This document shows positions 39,184 through 49,300 of a stretch of 64,000 nt of DNA, in pieces. The stretch is from the NCBI GenBank assembly GCA_937959065.1, contig CALGOI010000379.1, positions 6,705-70,704 of the forward strand. Reading direction: 5' to 3'. Source of the stretch: an uncultured Ignavibacteriota bacterium. Lineage in GTDB: Bacteria > Bacteroidota > Ignavibacteria > Tepidaquicellales > Tepidaquicellaceae. The notes under the pieces are model-generated. The model ran no database searches. It worked only from the letters and a program-made list of their open reading frames with translations, and was not told where the DNA came from. Position numbers and translations under genes: made by a program. How positions within the stretch are numbered: position 1 is the stretch's first letter; every line of letters begins with the position of its first letter.

Positions 39184-40563
39184 ATGCCAACACCATCTGC
39201 TGTTCAATCGATACACGCTACCGATATCATAACCACGTTTGATATTGATAAGCCGGAACGTCTTGCTGAATTGTTCCGCATACGTGGCGATCAGGGCCTT
39301 AGCTACTTCGCTATTCTGAAGGCTATGGGCTTCTCACTTCCTGTTGCACAGGACACTTACGGACACAACGAGGAGGACTGGATACATGAAGTGTTCCATG
39401 TTCGTAACCTTGTGCCCGCTCCTGGCGCCGGTAACCCTGCCGCAATTACGCTTGAGTTGGGTGACCTTGATGCCTCTAACCGATTCTACCCACGTCTATG
39501 GGATACAGTGATGTTTCCTAACGAGGTAACCGGTCAGATAACCGACATTGACACAACTACGCCTACTGCACCTGTTGTTACTGTTACCCCTAACTTGTCA
39601 ACTGATGATATTGGCGCTCTTCCGGCCGGAACAGAGCTTATCATCATCTCTGATGCCTTCTCTGAAGGTTCTGGTCAGCCCGAGTCTGTAACTCGTGGTG
39701 TGTTCTTCTATGATAACGATACGCAGATCATAAAGGAGACATTCACGGCTACCGGTTCTGAAATGACCAACCAGAAGTGGTTTGACAAGTATCAGAACGG
39801 TAAAGGGTTCTACGCCTACTACATAAAAGGCCAAGAGGACACCGAGTACACCATGCAATTGAAAATTGATGGTGCCCTGTTGTTCCAAAAGCGTACTGAT
39901 GTTGGCCAGATCAACGACCCGGTAACCGGACGTGACCTTCGAACTACTGAAGGATGGGTACCTTATATCCGAAGGACAGGGAACATTGTTCCTCACACTA
40001 CCGGATTGTTCAGTGTTCAGAAGTTCAACGAGATGTCTAAGGTACTTAACCGTGAGTTTGCGGCTAAGAACGTATGCTGTCTGTTTGGTTTCGACCTTAA
40101 TACAGAAGTAGGTGATGTGCTTGTTGATTATTTCGATGACACGAACATCGAGTTTGCCCAGAAGAAAATGGTAGCATCTGCCTTTGGTGGAAACGAAGGG
40201 CTTGCTGCTGCTGTTGACTTCTCTTACCTTGTTAAGAGCGGGTTTACCTATAACTTCAAGACAATGGAAGTGTTTACGCACTCGAAGTTGTATGGAGCTA
40301 CGGGATACAACATGCCTAACATGGGCATTGTTACTCCAATGGGCAAGAAAAAAGACAAGCTTTCTAAGAAGGACTTACCAACCTTCGGATGTCGCTACAA
40401 GAAGCTTGGGCCTTACGAGCGAATGATGGAGGTTTGGAATGTTTCCGGAGCCGGTCCCGCTCAAAAGGTAATCGCTGATGATTTGCACAACCACTATATG
40501 CGTTGTCATATTGGTGCGCACTTCATGGCTGGTAACCAAATGATACTGGTTGATCCTCAGTAA
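39184..40563 (+). CDS. major capsid protein
   Basis: 459 aa, located where tailed phages encode the HK97-fold capsid protein. It begins 'PSAVQSIHATDIITTFD', has a long beta-rich middle and a conserved-looking C-terminal 'RCHIGAHFMAGNQMILVDPQ'. Assignment rests on position, length and high expression-type codon choice; I do not recognise a specific capsid motif. Confidence 0.75.
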   Translation: MPTPSAVQSIHATDIITTFDIDKPERLAELFRIRGDQGLSYFAILKAMGFSLPVAQDTYGHNEEDWIHEVFHVRNLVPAPGAGNPAAITLELGDLDASNRFYPRLWDTVMFPNEVTGQITDIDTTTPTAPVVTVTPNLSTDDIGALPAGTELIIISDAFSEGSGQPESVTRGVFFYDNDTQIIKETFTATGSEMTNQKWFDKYQNGKGFYAYYIKGQEDTEYTMQLKIDGALLFQKRTDVGQINDPVTGRDLRTTEGWVPYIRRTGNIVPHTTGLFSVQKFNEMSKVLNREFAAKNVCCLFGFDLNTEVGDVLVDYFDDTNIEFAQKKMVASAFGGNEGLAAAVDFSYLVKSGFTYNFKTMEVFTHSKLYGATGYNMPNMGIVTPMGKKKDKLSKKDLPTFGCRYKKLGPYERMMEVWNVSGAGPAQKVIADDLHNHYMRCHIGAHFMAGNQMILVDPQ

Positions 40564-40585
40564 AAAGGATTTGTAAGATAATAAG

Positions 40586-40627
40586 ACGCATATCCGGCCT
40601 CCCTTCGGGGAGGTCGGTAGCTGCGTA
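40586..40627 (+). terminator. strong hairpin after the major capsid gene
   Basis: CCGGCCTCCC (40594-40603), TTCG, GGGAGGTCGG (40608-40617), ten pairs, with outer ACGCA (40586-40590) / TGCGT (40622-40626). No T run follows, so it is more likely an mRNA stabiliser or processing hairpin that raises capsid expression than a terminator. Confidence 0.6.
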
Positions 40628-40651
40628 AGTTGAACTAAATACATTTAAAGC

Positions 40652-41614
40652 GTGTTACTTATCAACGAAAGGCCGTACACAGTTACGGAAGAAGACAAGA
40701 ATTGGGACACTAAGAATAAGTGCCCAAAGAATCCTGAAAAGCCCTATTTCGATCCTGAAAACGGGGCGGTTTTCAACCTCTCAGACCAGCACATCCATAA
40801 AACAAGGCCAAGTGCCATTGAGAAGAACCGTGGCAAACGAATGCGGCAACGGCAATCGCCCAGGAGTTTCCGGGTAGATACCCAATACACGGTGTATGAT
40901 GAGGAGGGTAATGCTTTAGCATACCACTACTACAAGACCAAATCTGAAAAGACAAACGGGAACATGGTAGCGGTTAACTACCAGCCATTGTACATCATAT
41001 TTGAGCAGAGCGGTGTTCTTCGTGTAAGGGATGCTGAATTGTGGTGGTACATGGTTAATCACCCACGTCAGGCATCATCTCCTTTCAAGGATGAAACCCG
41101 TAAGGCCAACTTCTTCTTTGAGAACAAAGGACAAGAGGCACGAAGGAACAAGGCCCGTAAGTCAACTCTTATGGAGGCGCTTCGATTGCTTTACGGCAAT
41201 GACGATGAGGCCCTGGATAGGGAAGGGCTTCTTGAGATGGCCAGGTTCTATGGCATTACCGGTGGAGACCGAAAGACTGACGATGAGTTCCGGCAGGAGT
41301 TGGAGACATTTGCCTACAAGCACCCAAAGGAGTTTATCAATGTGCTGAATAACCCGGTTGCCCAGTGTATTGTTTCCATTAAGAAGTGTAAGGAGGCGAA
41401 GATTGTTAACTACAATGGGGCTACCCGAACGTGGAGCTTTATGAGTGGTGATAAGGTTGGCGACAAGATACACGTTGTTAAGAAGTCATCCAGTAAGGAC
41501 CCAATATCACTTCTTGCTGAGTGGATGGTTAAGCACGATCGAAAGCAGAACTATGAGGCCATGATGGACGCTCTTGAGAAGAAAGAGCAACTTGCCGAGG
41601 AGGAGGTTGAATAG
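40652..41614 (+). CDS. putative head structural protein
   Basis: 320 aa from GTG 40652. Basic, with 'KNRGKRMRQRQSPRSF' and a DNA-like basic patch, and a helical C-terminal half. Position after the capsid gene suggests a head completion or auxiliary capsid protein. Not recognised. Confidence 0.55.
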   Translation: MLLINERPYTVTEEDKNWDTKNKCPKNPEKPYFDPENGAVFNLSDQHIHKTRPSAIEKNRGKRMRQRQSPRSFRVDTQYTVYDEEGNALAYHYYKTKSEKTNGNMVAVNYQPLYIIFEQSGVLRVRDAELWWYMVNHPRQASSPFKDETRKANFFFENKGQEARRNKARKSTLMEALRLLYGNDDEALDREGLLEMARFYGITGGDRKTDDEFRQELETFAYKHPKEFINVLNNPVAQCIVSIKKCKEAKIVNYNGATRTWSFMSGDKVGDKIHVVKKSSSKDPISLLAEWMVKHDRKQNYEAMMDALEKKEQLAEEEVE

Positions 41615-41646
41615 GGCTGTAATCTGCGCATAGCCAAAAAGGTTAG

Positions 41647-41687
41647 GAAGCCGTTTCATTAATATGGAGCGGCTTCTGTAATTTTTC
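41647..41687 (+). terminator. intrinsic terminator
   Basis: GAAGCCG (41647-41653) pairs with CGGCTTC (41670-41676), loop 16 bases, followed by TTTTT at 41682-41686. Confidence 0.6.
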
Positions 41688-41715
41688 CTTAATTTTAACC
41701 TGTAAATTTTCCCTA

Positions 41716-43083
41716 ATGGCAATCGCAGATAACATCAAGACGGAGGTTTGTTTCAATCTTAACAATTCCATCCCGAGAATAGAAGTAACAGACACCACAG
41801 ACTATGCGGCCGAAGGTATTGCCCTTGCCGATGTGGTTGGAATCCTTACGATACTTGACCCATCGGGCGGAACGGTATATAGTAATACCAACTTTGGGAC
41901 ACCAGACATTGATCTTGACGTTAGTGCTCTTTTTGCTGATGATGCGGCCGCAATTCCCTTGGATGGTAATGGCGATCCTGTAAAGGGTGATTATGTGGTA
42001 GATTATACAATTCGTGTTATTGGGGCGGTTCAACCGGGAGATTACTCAGAGTCATTCACACTTGATTTTTGCCATCAACTACCAGATGTGTGTATTGAGG
42101 CTACCGTTAATTGCGATAAGAGTTCTTTGGTCTCAGATGATCAGACCAATTACAACCAATATGCCACAGCGGAAACAATTACCCGAACACATACACATCA
42201 CCCGCCACTAACAAGTCCGGTAACAGCCGACACGGTTGATGTAACCAAGGAATTAACCACTTCGCCAATATTGACCAAAACTTACACGGTTGAGGTTTCT
42301 TCTGAGGTTAAGTTTGTGTATGAGGACGGCACCTGTGTTCTTGACACGGTTTATGGCTCACGGGAAGTCGAGGTTATTTGTGATGTAAACCTGTGCGACA
42401 TCTATTGTTGTGTAGATGCCGCTTATAAGCGATACCGATCGGCTAAAAGCTCAAGCCCTATAAGGGCGGCCGAACTCGAAAGAGATTGGCAGACCATATT
42501 AAGCAACGTGGTTTTGTTCGGCAATGCCCGCACTTGCGGTGATAAGGCACGGGCTGATGAACTATACAATGAGATATTGTCTCTTGGAAACTGTAAGCCC
42601 GGTTGCGGATGTGATGCCGATGAGCCGATACCTGTTGTTCCTATAACGATAATCCAAGGCCCTCCCGGACCAATTGGGCCAGTAGGCCCGGCAGGCCCAC
42701 CCGGACCAGCGGGACCCGCAGGCGCATTGTTTGAATATTACGATTCTCAATCGATTGCCCCGCACACATGGGATGATCCTGAGTCTGTTGTTCCAGGCAT
42801 GTCTTACGCTCTGGCCGGCCCAACAGGAACCTATGCGGTTCACGTTCATCTTACCGATGACATGCTACAGGCTGCGTCTGGTCAGTTCAGGCTATATGTT
42901 GATGGTGTTCTCGTGAACCAAAAACCTGTTTCAACAGGCGGAACCACTGAGATTATAACACAACACTCTATTACATGGCATGGCGCTATAAACAACGGAG
43001 ATGTTGTTGAGGTTAGAGTGTTCTCTTCCACCACGAAGATTGACACGATCGGGTTTGATTGGCTAATATTCCAATTGTCCTAA
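41716..43083 (+). CDS. collagen-like virion fibre protein 1
   Basis: 455 aa. N-terminal beta-rich domain of about 200 residues, a Cys-rich linker (CDVNLCDIYCC, CKPGCGC), then a short Gly-x-x run of seven triplets (about residues 315-337) and a C-terminal beta domain (about 340-455) like a C1q/TNF-type trimer head. Probable trimeric head or tail fibre. Paired with the next collagen-like gene. Confidence 0.65.
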   Translation: MAIADNIKTEVCFNLNNSIPRIEVTDTTDYAAEGIALADVVGILTILDPSGGTVYSNTNFGTPDIDLDVSALFADDAAAIPLDGNGDPVKGDYVVDYTIRVIGAVQPGDYSESFTLDFCHQLPDVCIEATVNCDKSSLVSDDQTNYNQYATAETITRTHTHHPPLTSPVTADTVDVTKELTTSPILTKTYTVEVSSEVKFVYEDGTCVLDTVYGSREVEVICDVNLCDIYCCVDAAYKRYRSAKSSSPIRAAELERDWQTILSNVVLFGNARTCGDKARADELYNEILSLGNCKPGCGCDADEPIPVVPITIIQGPPGPIGPVGPAGPPGPAGPAGALFEYYDSQSIAPHTWDDPESVVPGMSYALAGPTGTYAVHVHLTDDMLQAASGQFRLYVDGVLVNQKPVSTGGTTEIITQHSITWHGAINNGDVVEVRVFSSTTKIDTIGFDWLIFQLS

Positions 43084-43086
43084 GTA

Positions 43087-44190
43087 ATGTGTACTACCTG
43101 CCAAAATAAAGGAGTCGGATGTGAGTGTGATTGCTGCGAGGAAAAGCGCACCAAACAACTTGTAAAGGGTCCTCCCGGTCCTCCCGGTCCGAAAGGTGAT
43201 AAGGGAGACACCGGTGCTGTAGGACCAAAGGGAGATCAGGGTGAACAAGGTGACCCCGGCCCACAAGGCGATCAGGGTGACCCCGGCCCAACAGGTCCTC
43301 CCGGCCCAACAGGAGCTGATGGAGCTGATGGAGCTGATGGAGCTGATGGAGACCCCGGTCCAACAGGTCCGCAGGGCGATCCTGGATATTCATTTGCGGC
43401 AACCTCAACCACAAGTAGCACGTTAGGAACGTCAGACACGTTCACTATCCATCCTAACATCAATGATGATAGTGACGGAACGGGGTATAATGTTGGCAGC
43501 AGGGTTAGGTTTGCTGTAGCTACGTCACCTGATACTATATATCAGGAAGCTGTAGTAACGGCATTTAATAACACCACTGGTTCCATGACTATCAGCACAC
43601 CAGATGTTGTTGTAGGCGCTGTCGCGGCATATAATGATTGGGTAATATCTCTTACTGGTGAACCTGGCAGCACATTACTGAATGTGCCATGGGATACTTA
43701 CACGGTTACTATTAACCAAAACAACACCAACGAGCCCGCGGATGAGTTGCAGATAATTGATTATGGAGGTGCGACATCTGGCTCTCCCGACCCTATATCG
43801 GCAACTAACCTTCTGAATCAAGATATTTACTACAAGCAAGTAGGGAAAACACTAATACTTGCTTTTGATGTGGAGTTTGACCTTGAGGTTGCCGGGTCAG
43901 GTTTCCATGATTTCTTTGCGGAATTGATCTTGCCAAACTCATTGATTTGCGCAAAAGATGTTCGTGCTTTTTGTTTGGTTAGGGAGTTCCCTCGTCCAGG
44001 AACTACACATGAGCGGCCTTTGGTTTTTTCGGACAATGACCAAAACCCGAATGTGTTGTTTGAGGCGGAGTTAATTGCTTTGTCTGGTTCGGACAGAATA
44101 GAAACCTCGAAGATAAGGACGGAGTTCCATAATTCGGTTAACCCGATTGACATAAGGCTTAGTGGTGAAATAATTATTGAAGTGCAGTAA
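43087..44190 (+). CDS. collagen-like virion fibre protein 2
   Basis: 367 aa. A Cys-rich N-terminus ('[16 protein letters not shown]') followed by an uninterrupted Gly-x-x run of about 24 triplets (residues 32-103), then a beta-rich domain. It includes four exact copies of the nonamer GGAGCTGAT (43312-43347). The triple helix would make a flexible stalk that binds host glycans. Overlaps the next gene by one base. Confidence 0.7.
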   Translation: MCTTCQNKGVGCECDCCEEKRTKQLVKGPPGPPGPKGDKGDTGAVGPKGDQGEQGDPGPQGDQGDPGPTGPPGPTGADGADGADGADGDPGPTGPQGDPGYSFAATSTTSSTLGTSDTFTIHPNINDDSDGTGYNVGSRVRFAVATSPDTIYQEAVVTAFNNTTGSMTISTPDVVVGAVAAYNDWVISLTGEPGSTLLNVPWDTYTVTINQNNTNEPADELQIIDYGGATSGSPDPISATNLLNQDIYYKQVGKTLILAFDVEFDLEVAGSGFHDFFAELILPNSLICAKDVRAFCLVREFPRPGTTHERPLVFSDNDQNPNVLFEAELIALSGSDRIETSKIRTEFHNSVNPIDIRLSGEIIIEVQ

Positions 44191-44912
44191 TGGCATTAGC
44201 TATTGTAAGTGTAAATGAAGTCTATGAGTTTGTCCAATACATTGCTGATAAAGAGCAATCGGGCAATACCATGTCCCCGGAGGAGTTTAACCTAAACCTG
44301 CGAAGGGCAGCGGATGATTATTTCCGTTGGCTTTATGGACTACCGCACAAATACGCACCGAACTTCCCGTTGCCTGCACCAGCTTATGAGTTAACCCAAA
44401 AGGTAAAGGATGATCTTCGAATACTGAAGGTTAATACTGAACTTCCTGTTTCGGGCAGTGGTACCATGGTTATTCCGGATGATTATGTGGCTGTAACGAG
44501 TATTGCGTACAAACTATTTGAGAACGGAGATGATTGTGATGACGGTACCGTGGAGATGCGGCCGGTAGAGATAATCGATGACGATAAGTGGTATGGCCGA
44601 ATTAGCAGTGCTATTAAAAAGCCAACCAAGCGTTATCCGGTTTGCAACTTCAGAAAGGACCACGTTCAATTTGAGCCCAAGAACCTAAGCAAGGTTCAGT
44701 TTGAATATTTAAGGTGCATCACACCACCTTTTTGGGGTTATTCCATTGTTGATGATGTAGCTATTTATGATCCAGGCGGAAGTGTTGACCTGGAATACCC
44801 CAAGATAGTTACTAACGACATTGTTCGGCTTGTTTTGTCGTATGTTGGTATTAACTTGCGAGATGGAGACCTGCTTGGGTATTCGGAAGCCAAAAAAGCT
44901 GAAGGAGTATAA
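44190..44912 (+). CDS. ring/connector-type tail protein 1
   Basis: 240 aa. 'FNLNLRRAADDYFRWLYGLPHKY' then 'IPDDYVAVTSIAYK' and 'IIDDDKWYGRISSAIKKPTKRYPVC' match in order the small ring proteins encoded before the stabilisation protein in crAss-like phages (recalled, not searched). It should form a collar or ring below the portal. Confidence 0.6.
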   Translation: MALAIVSVNEVYEFVQYIADKEQSGNTMSPEEFNLNLRRAADDYFRWLYGLPHKYAPNFPLPAPAYELTQKVKDDLRILKVNTELPVSGSGTMVIPDDYVAVTSIAYKLFENGDDCDDGTVEMRPVEIIDDDKWYGRISSAIKKPTKRYPVCNFRKDHVQFEPKNLSKVQFEYLRCITPPFWGYSIVDDVAIYDPGGSVDLEYPKIVTNDIVRLVLSYVGINLRDGDLLGYSEAKKAEGV

Positions 44913-45538
44913 TGACTAAGAAGGAGGCATACGAATTAGTGATAGACCGCTTATCTGGTGGCGATCCTTCGGCTGTGAACAAGTATCACCCTGAGATAGT
45001 TTACAAGAACATTGAGCTTGCCCGAAACTTTATGATAAAGGTGGAGTTCAATGAGGCCCGTAATGCCGGTACATACGATATAAACGGAGAGTTTATCAGT
45101 GCCTTTAACTGTGTTCCGGTTAAATACGATGAGTGCCGGGATGAGTATTATTCGAAACTGCCCGGGCGCATCATATCGCTTCCAATGAACCGGGGGTTAA
45201 GGTCGGTCTCTCCGACAAAGGGACAACAAACCCCGTTCAACATAGTTCCCAACGGAAGCGCAGGGGTTTTTGAGGGGCTGGAAGCGCAATACCTTGCCGG
45301 AACGGAGTGCTATGTTGAGGGAGATAAGATATATTACCGGGCGCTTGACCATGCTAATGTTAAGCAGGTATTGATAAAAATGGTGGCATCCATTAATGAT
45401 TTGGATGAGGATGAACAAATACCGATACCTGCTGACAAGGAGACTATGTTATTGGATAAGGTGGTGGAAATGCTTACCGATAGCAAAGTAACGATACAGG
45501 ACAAGCATAACGATAGTAATACCGAACAAACAGTATAA
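44912..45538 (+). CDS. ring/connector-type tail protein 2
   Basis: 208 aa. Head-tail adaptor-like size; residues 20-60 helical, then beta strands. TAATG overlaps both sides place it in the ring-protein cluster. Assigned by context. Confidence 0.55.
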   Translation: MTKKEAYELVIDRLSGGDPSAVNKYHPEIVYKNIELARNFMIKVEFNEARNAGTYDINGEFISAFNCVPVKYDECRDEYYSKLPGRIISLPMNRGLRSVSPTKGQQTPFNIVPNGSAGVFEGLEAQYLAGTECYVEGDKIYYRALDHANVKQVLIKMVASINDLDEDEQIPIPADKETMLLDKVVEMLTDSKVTIQDKHNDSNTEQTV

Positions 45539-46323
45539 TGGGCCAGAACACATCGGGATATGTAAACCTCAGCTATGTGAGCAACACTGTTCTCATGGAT
45601 AGGGATGACTGGACCACCCACCAGAAGAAGAAGATATTTCAATACGCTGTGATTGGGTTTACCCAATTAAGCCTGTATGCTATTAATAACGTGAAGGTCG
45701 CGTATCTGAAGTTGTCCGCAATAAACACGGTTGATCTGCCGGACGATTACATTGATGTGTCCAAGATAGGGATGGAGTTTGGCGGTCAGATTGTTACGCT
45801 TACCCGAAGGGATAATATGCCGCTGCCCAGGGAAACGGACGATTGCGGCAATGAACTTGGTGTGCCCTCAGCGTTAGCGCAGGAGCCCGATGGTTCCATA
45901 TATGGGTACAATGGCTACTATTTCGCCACACATTGGCGTAATGGGCAGTATGTAGGAGAACTTTACGGAACGGAAGGCGGCCGTAATTTCGGGTATTACA
46001 GGATAGACCTTGAGAGGCGGCAGATCGTATTTAACCACGAGATAGGTCAGATAACAAAGCCCATAATACTTGAGTACTTGTCTTCCGGAGTGGAGGCGTG
46101 TGGAGAAACCGTGGTGCCACGGCAATGTGTAGAGGCACTAAGAACATGGATACACTGGCAGCTTGCCCGATATGATAAGTCTGTGGCTCAGTCTGAAAAG
46201 GCGAGATTACAGCAAGAGCATATTGTAGCGTTTGAGCAATTAAAGTTCTTTGAGAATATGTTCTCGTTGGACGAATACCTGGACGCAACAAGGGCAAATG
46301 CCCGTAATGTGCCGAGACGTTAA
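45538..46323 (+). CDS. ring/connector-type tail protein 3
   Basis: 261 aa. 'LPDDYIDVSKIGMEFGGQIVTLTRRD', which recalls the first ring protein's 'IPDDYVAVTSI', then 'FGYYRIDLERRQIVFNHEIGQ' and a C-terminal helical 'RTWIHWQLARYDKS'. The shared PDDY block suggests the two are paralogous tail-ring proteins. Confidence 0.6.
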   Translation: MGQNTSGYVNLSYVSNTVLMDRDDWTTHQKKKIFQYAVIGFTQLSLYAINNVKVAYLKLSAINTVDLPDDYIDVSKIGMEFGGQIVTLTRRDNMPLPRETDDCGNELGVPSALAQEPDGSIYGYNGYYFATHWRNGQYVGELYGTEGGRNFGYYRIDLERRQIVFNHEIGQITKPIILEYLSSGVEACGETVVPRQCVEALRTWIHWQLARYDKSVAQSEKARLQQEHIVAFEQLKFFENMFSLDEYLDATRANARNVPRR

Positions 46324-46325
46324 AT

Positions 46326-49300
46326 ATGGCTATAGTTGACAAAAAGCTATTCATTAACGGGGGGCTTAATTCGGATGATGACAACCGAGCTATGCCCCCT
46401 GAAGATTATCGCTATGCCTTAAACATACGTAACGGTTCATCGGATGCCTCAAATATGGGCGCTGTAGAGGGGGCTTTAGGCAATGAACTTGTATCAGTAA
46501 CACTTCCGGCCGGAAACAACGAATGTGTTGGCTCGGTAGAGGACAGGGAGAATCAAAAGGTTTATTATTTCATAGCTAACGATGCGGGCAGTCACAGCAT
46601 TTACGAGTATGATGTGATCACTAACAGCGTGGAGTTGGTTATGCAGGATGAGGTTCTGAACTTCAATAAGTTTTTCCCCGTACACTCCGCTGATGTTATT
46701 GAGGGGCTGTTACAATGGACTGATAACCGTAATGAGCCTCGTAGCATTAACATTGAGAAGGCTAAAAAGGACAAGCGCTTTAAGTACAAATTTGTGTTCG
46801 GCCTTCCTGGTGATGACCTAATTATGTCTGTGGGAACCGACTACTCTGTTGAAATACTGGATGAGGTTGGCGGAACGGTATTAGCCCCTTATGTATTTCA
46901 CACCGCTTCCGATCCAAATATAGTTGATGATTTAGAAGAGGCGGCCAAGGTGATCGCTGATGCTATAAACAACGATATTACCACCTCGGCAGAACTTACA
47001 GCTACAGCGTGTGGGCAATATGTTGAAGTTGAAGTTGACACTGCCGGATATTTCGAAGTGATATTTACGGCCAGTACGCACGATGTATTGGCAATACCAC
47101 AGAACTTCTACTACAACGGAATAACCGAGGAGCAGATAAACTCTGTTAAGGACCCACAGCATTGTGAGCCACAAACATCTGTTGTTCAGGATGTTGACAG
47201 GGAATCAAACAGGATAAGGAAGCACGTATTCCAGTTTAGGACCCGATTAATATTTACTGACAGCGAAAAGTCTGCGCTTGGGCCCATATCGGACATTGCC
47301 CTCGATTACAATGATTGCAGTGGAAGTTCTCTTGGTAGCGCTAATAACTGTATTGTGGTAAACTTTACAGATACAAGGCTTAATGATCTTACCTCGCTAT
47401 CCGTTATAACCGGCCTTGAGATATTTGTAAGGGATCATGAAGAAGGCAAATGGAGATCGGTAACGGTTCTTGATCAGCACCAGTTTGGGATAGGCACTAA
47501 TTCATTCAAGTTCTATAATGATGGCATCTATTCCGGAATAGCTGATGAGGATGCCGACAAGTTATTTGATAGCCATCCTATTTTGGCCGAGGCTCAGGCC
47601 ATTATTAAGAACAGGAAGCACTTTGGCAATACACTTGAAGGGTATGATCCGGTGTGTGTGGATGCTGATATTGATATTGATTATGAGGAATCGCCTGATG
47701 TAATAGGCCACAGCATTACCGGGAAGATATTTATTCGAAACGCATTTGTAGGACAGACTGAATACAAGTTGCACCAACCCATTTGGGATAACTCTTCGAA
47801 CGACATACAGGGAACCACTGTGTTTGGTGGGTTCGGGCCACTTGATGTGGTTAATGGCGTTGGACAGGATTACGATCAGATACTACCACTGGACGGGTTT
47901 GTGGTGTACTTGGCTGGTACCGACTTTTACGATATTTCGAAACAGGCTCCAAACGACAATCCCAATCCACAGAATCCTAATGGTGTTTACATCGGTACTA
48001 ACGGGAATATAAGGGATGATATTACGGGAAACGGCAACTCAGGAGAAACACCCGAAACACGGGCGTACAGCACCTTTTCAATTGACGGGGTTCCCGATGG
48101 AACCTACATACTACGGGTAGCGTCTCATAAGACCACTCAGGACGACCTCAACGATCCCGGAAGGCGCTATCAGCGTTCGAGTACCTATGTTGATGACATA
48201 GGCGGTGGAGGACAGGAGTTGCTTGTTACGATTAGTGGCGGAAACGTGGACATTGGAAAAATACAGATACAGGATCTTACAGATCCAAGCCTTTCCACTC
48301 AAAGCACGGCTATATCAGGATACGTTACTGATAAGGATGTTACACTTCCCGGATCTCCGACAGCAGAAGATTACCGGTCGGACACAAGGGTTGAGTTAGC
48401 GAATGTTGAATTAGATATAGGGGTGTTGTTTCATTCAGCAAAAGGACATACCACCACGGATCACAATGGGTTTTTCTGGTGGGGAGCGCCATATACAATT
48501 ACTGGTGTTGCTCCAAACATTGATGTGGATGATGTATTCACAATGGACTTAAGCCACAGCCCAACTGTTGTTAATGAAAATGGAGATCCGTTTTCAGCGT
48601 TTGACGGAGCGCAGCACCAGGAGGTGGTTTGCCGAAATACGAATAACGATGTTAGTATTAATGGCCGAACAAAGGTTGAGGGCAGTACCGGCTTTCCGGG
48701 GGTTGTAGTTCTGAGCGACCATGGGCGGTGGATATTGACCGATTCAGTGGGTGATTATTCTATAATTCAGTATGGAGATACGCTTATTTATAACGCATCA
48801 GGGCAAAAGAGGAGGTATGACAGCATCCGGTTTTTCCAAAGAACCGTACAATGCCTTGTTGAGTTTACACCGGATTCTCAACTGAACAACATATTTATTG
48901 GCCCGTCTGACTTTAATTTTAACAATCCGTTCTTATTACAACCGGTTGTTGGAACTGTGATCTATTCAGCCATAGACCCCGCATGGGCCCGTGGTGCCGA
49001 TTGGCAGTTTGGTATTGTGTATTATGACCATGCTAACCGAAGTAATGCGGTAAACACCTCCGATCGGCTTATAAAGCACAGTACGTTCTACACTGAGATA
49101 AACCCCGACACAGGACTTCAGGATCCTGATGGGAAGGCAATATTGAGTTGGGAGGTTAAACATCAGCCGCCTGATTGGGCTACACACTGGCAATGGGTTA
49201 GAACCAAGAATACATTTGCCAAGTCGTATTTGCAATGGGTAGCTGACTCAGTGGACTATATTGATGATTCAGGGGCTTCGGTGTCGTTTGCCAACTCAAC

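Noticed and set aside
43094..43463. Minus-strand frames opposite the collagen-like gene
   Set aside because: They mirror the repetitive Gly-x-x coding strand and have no independent support.
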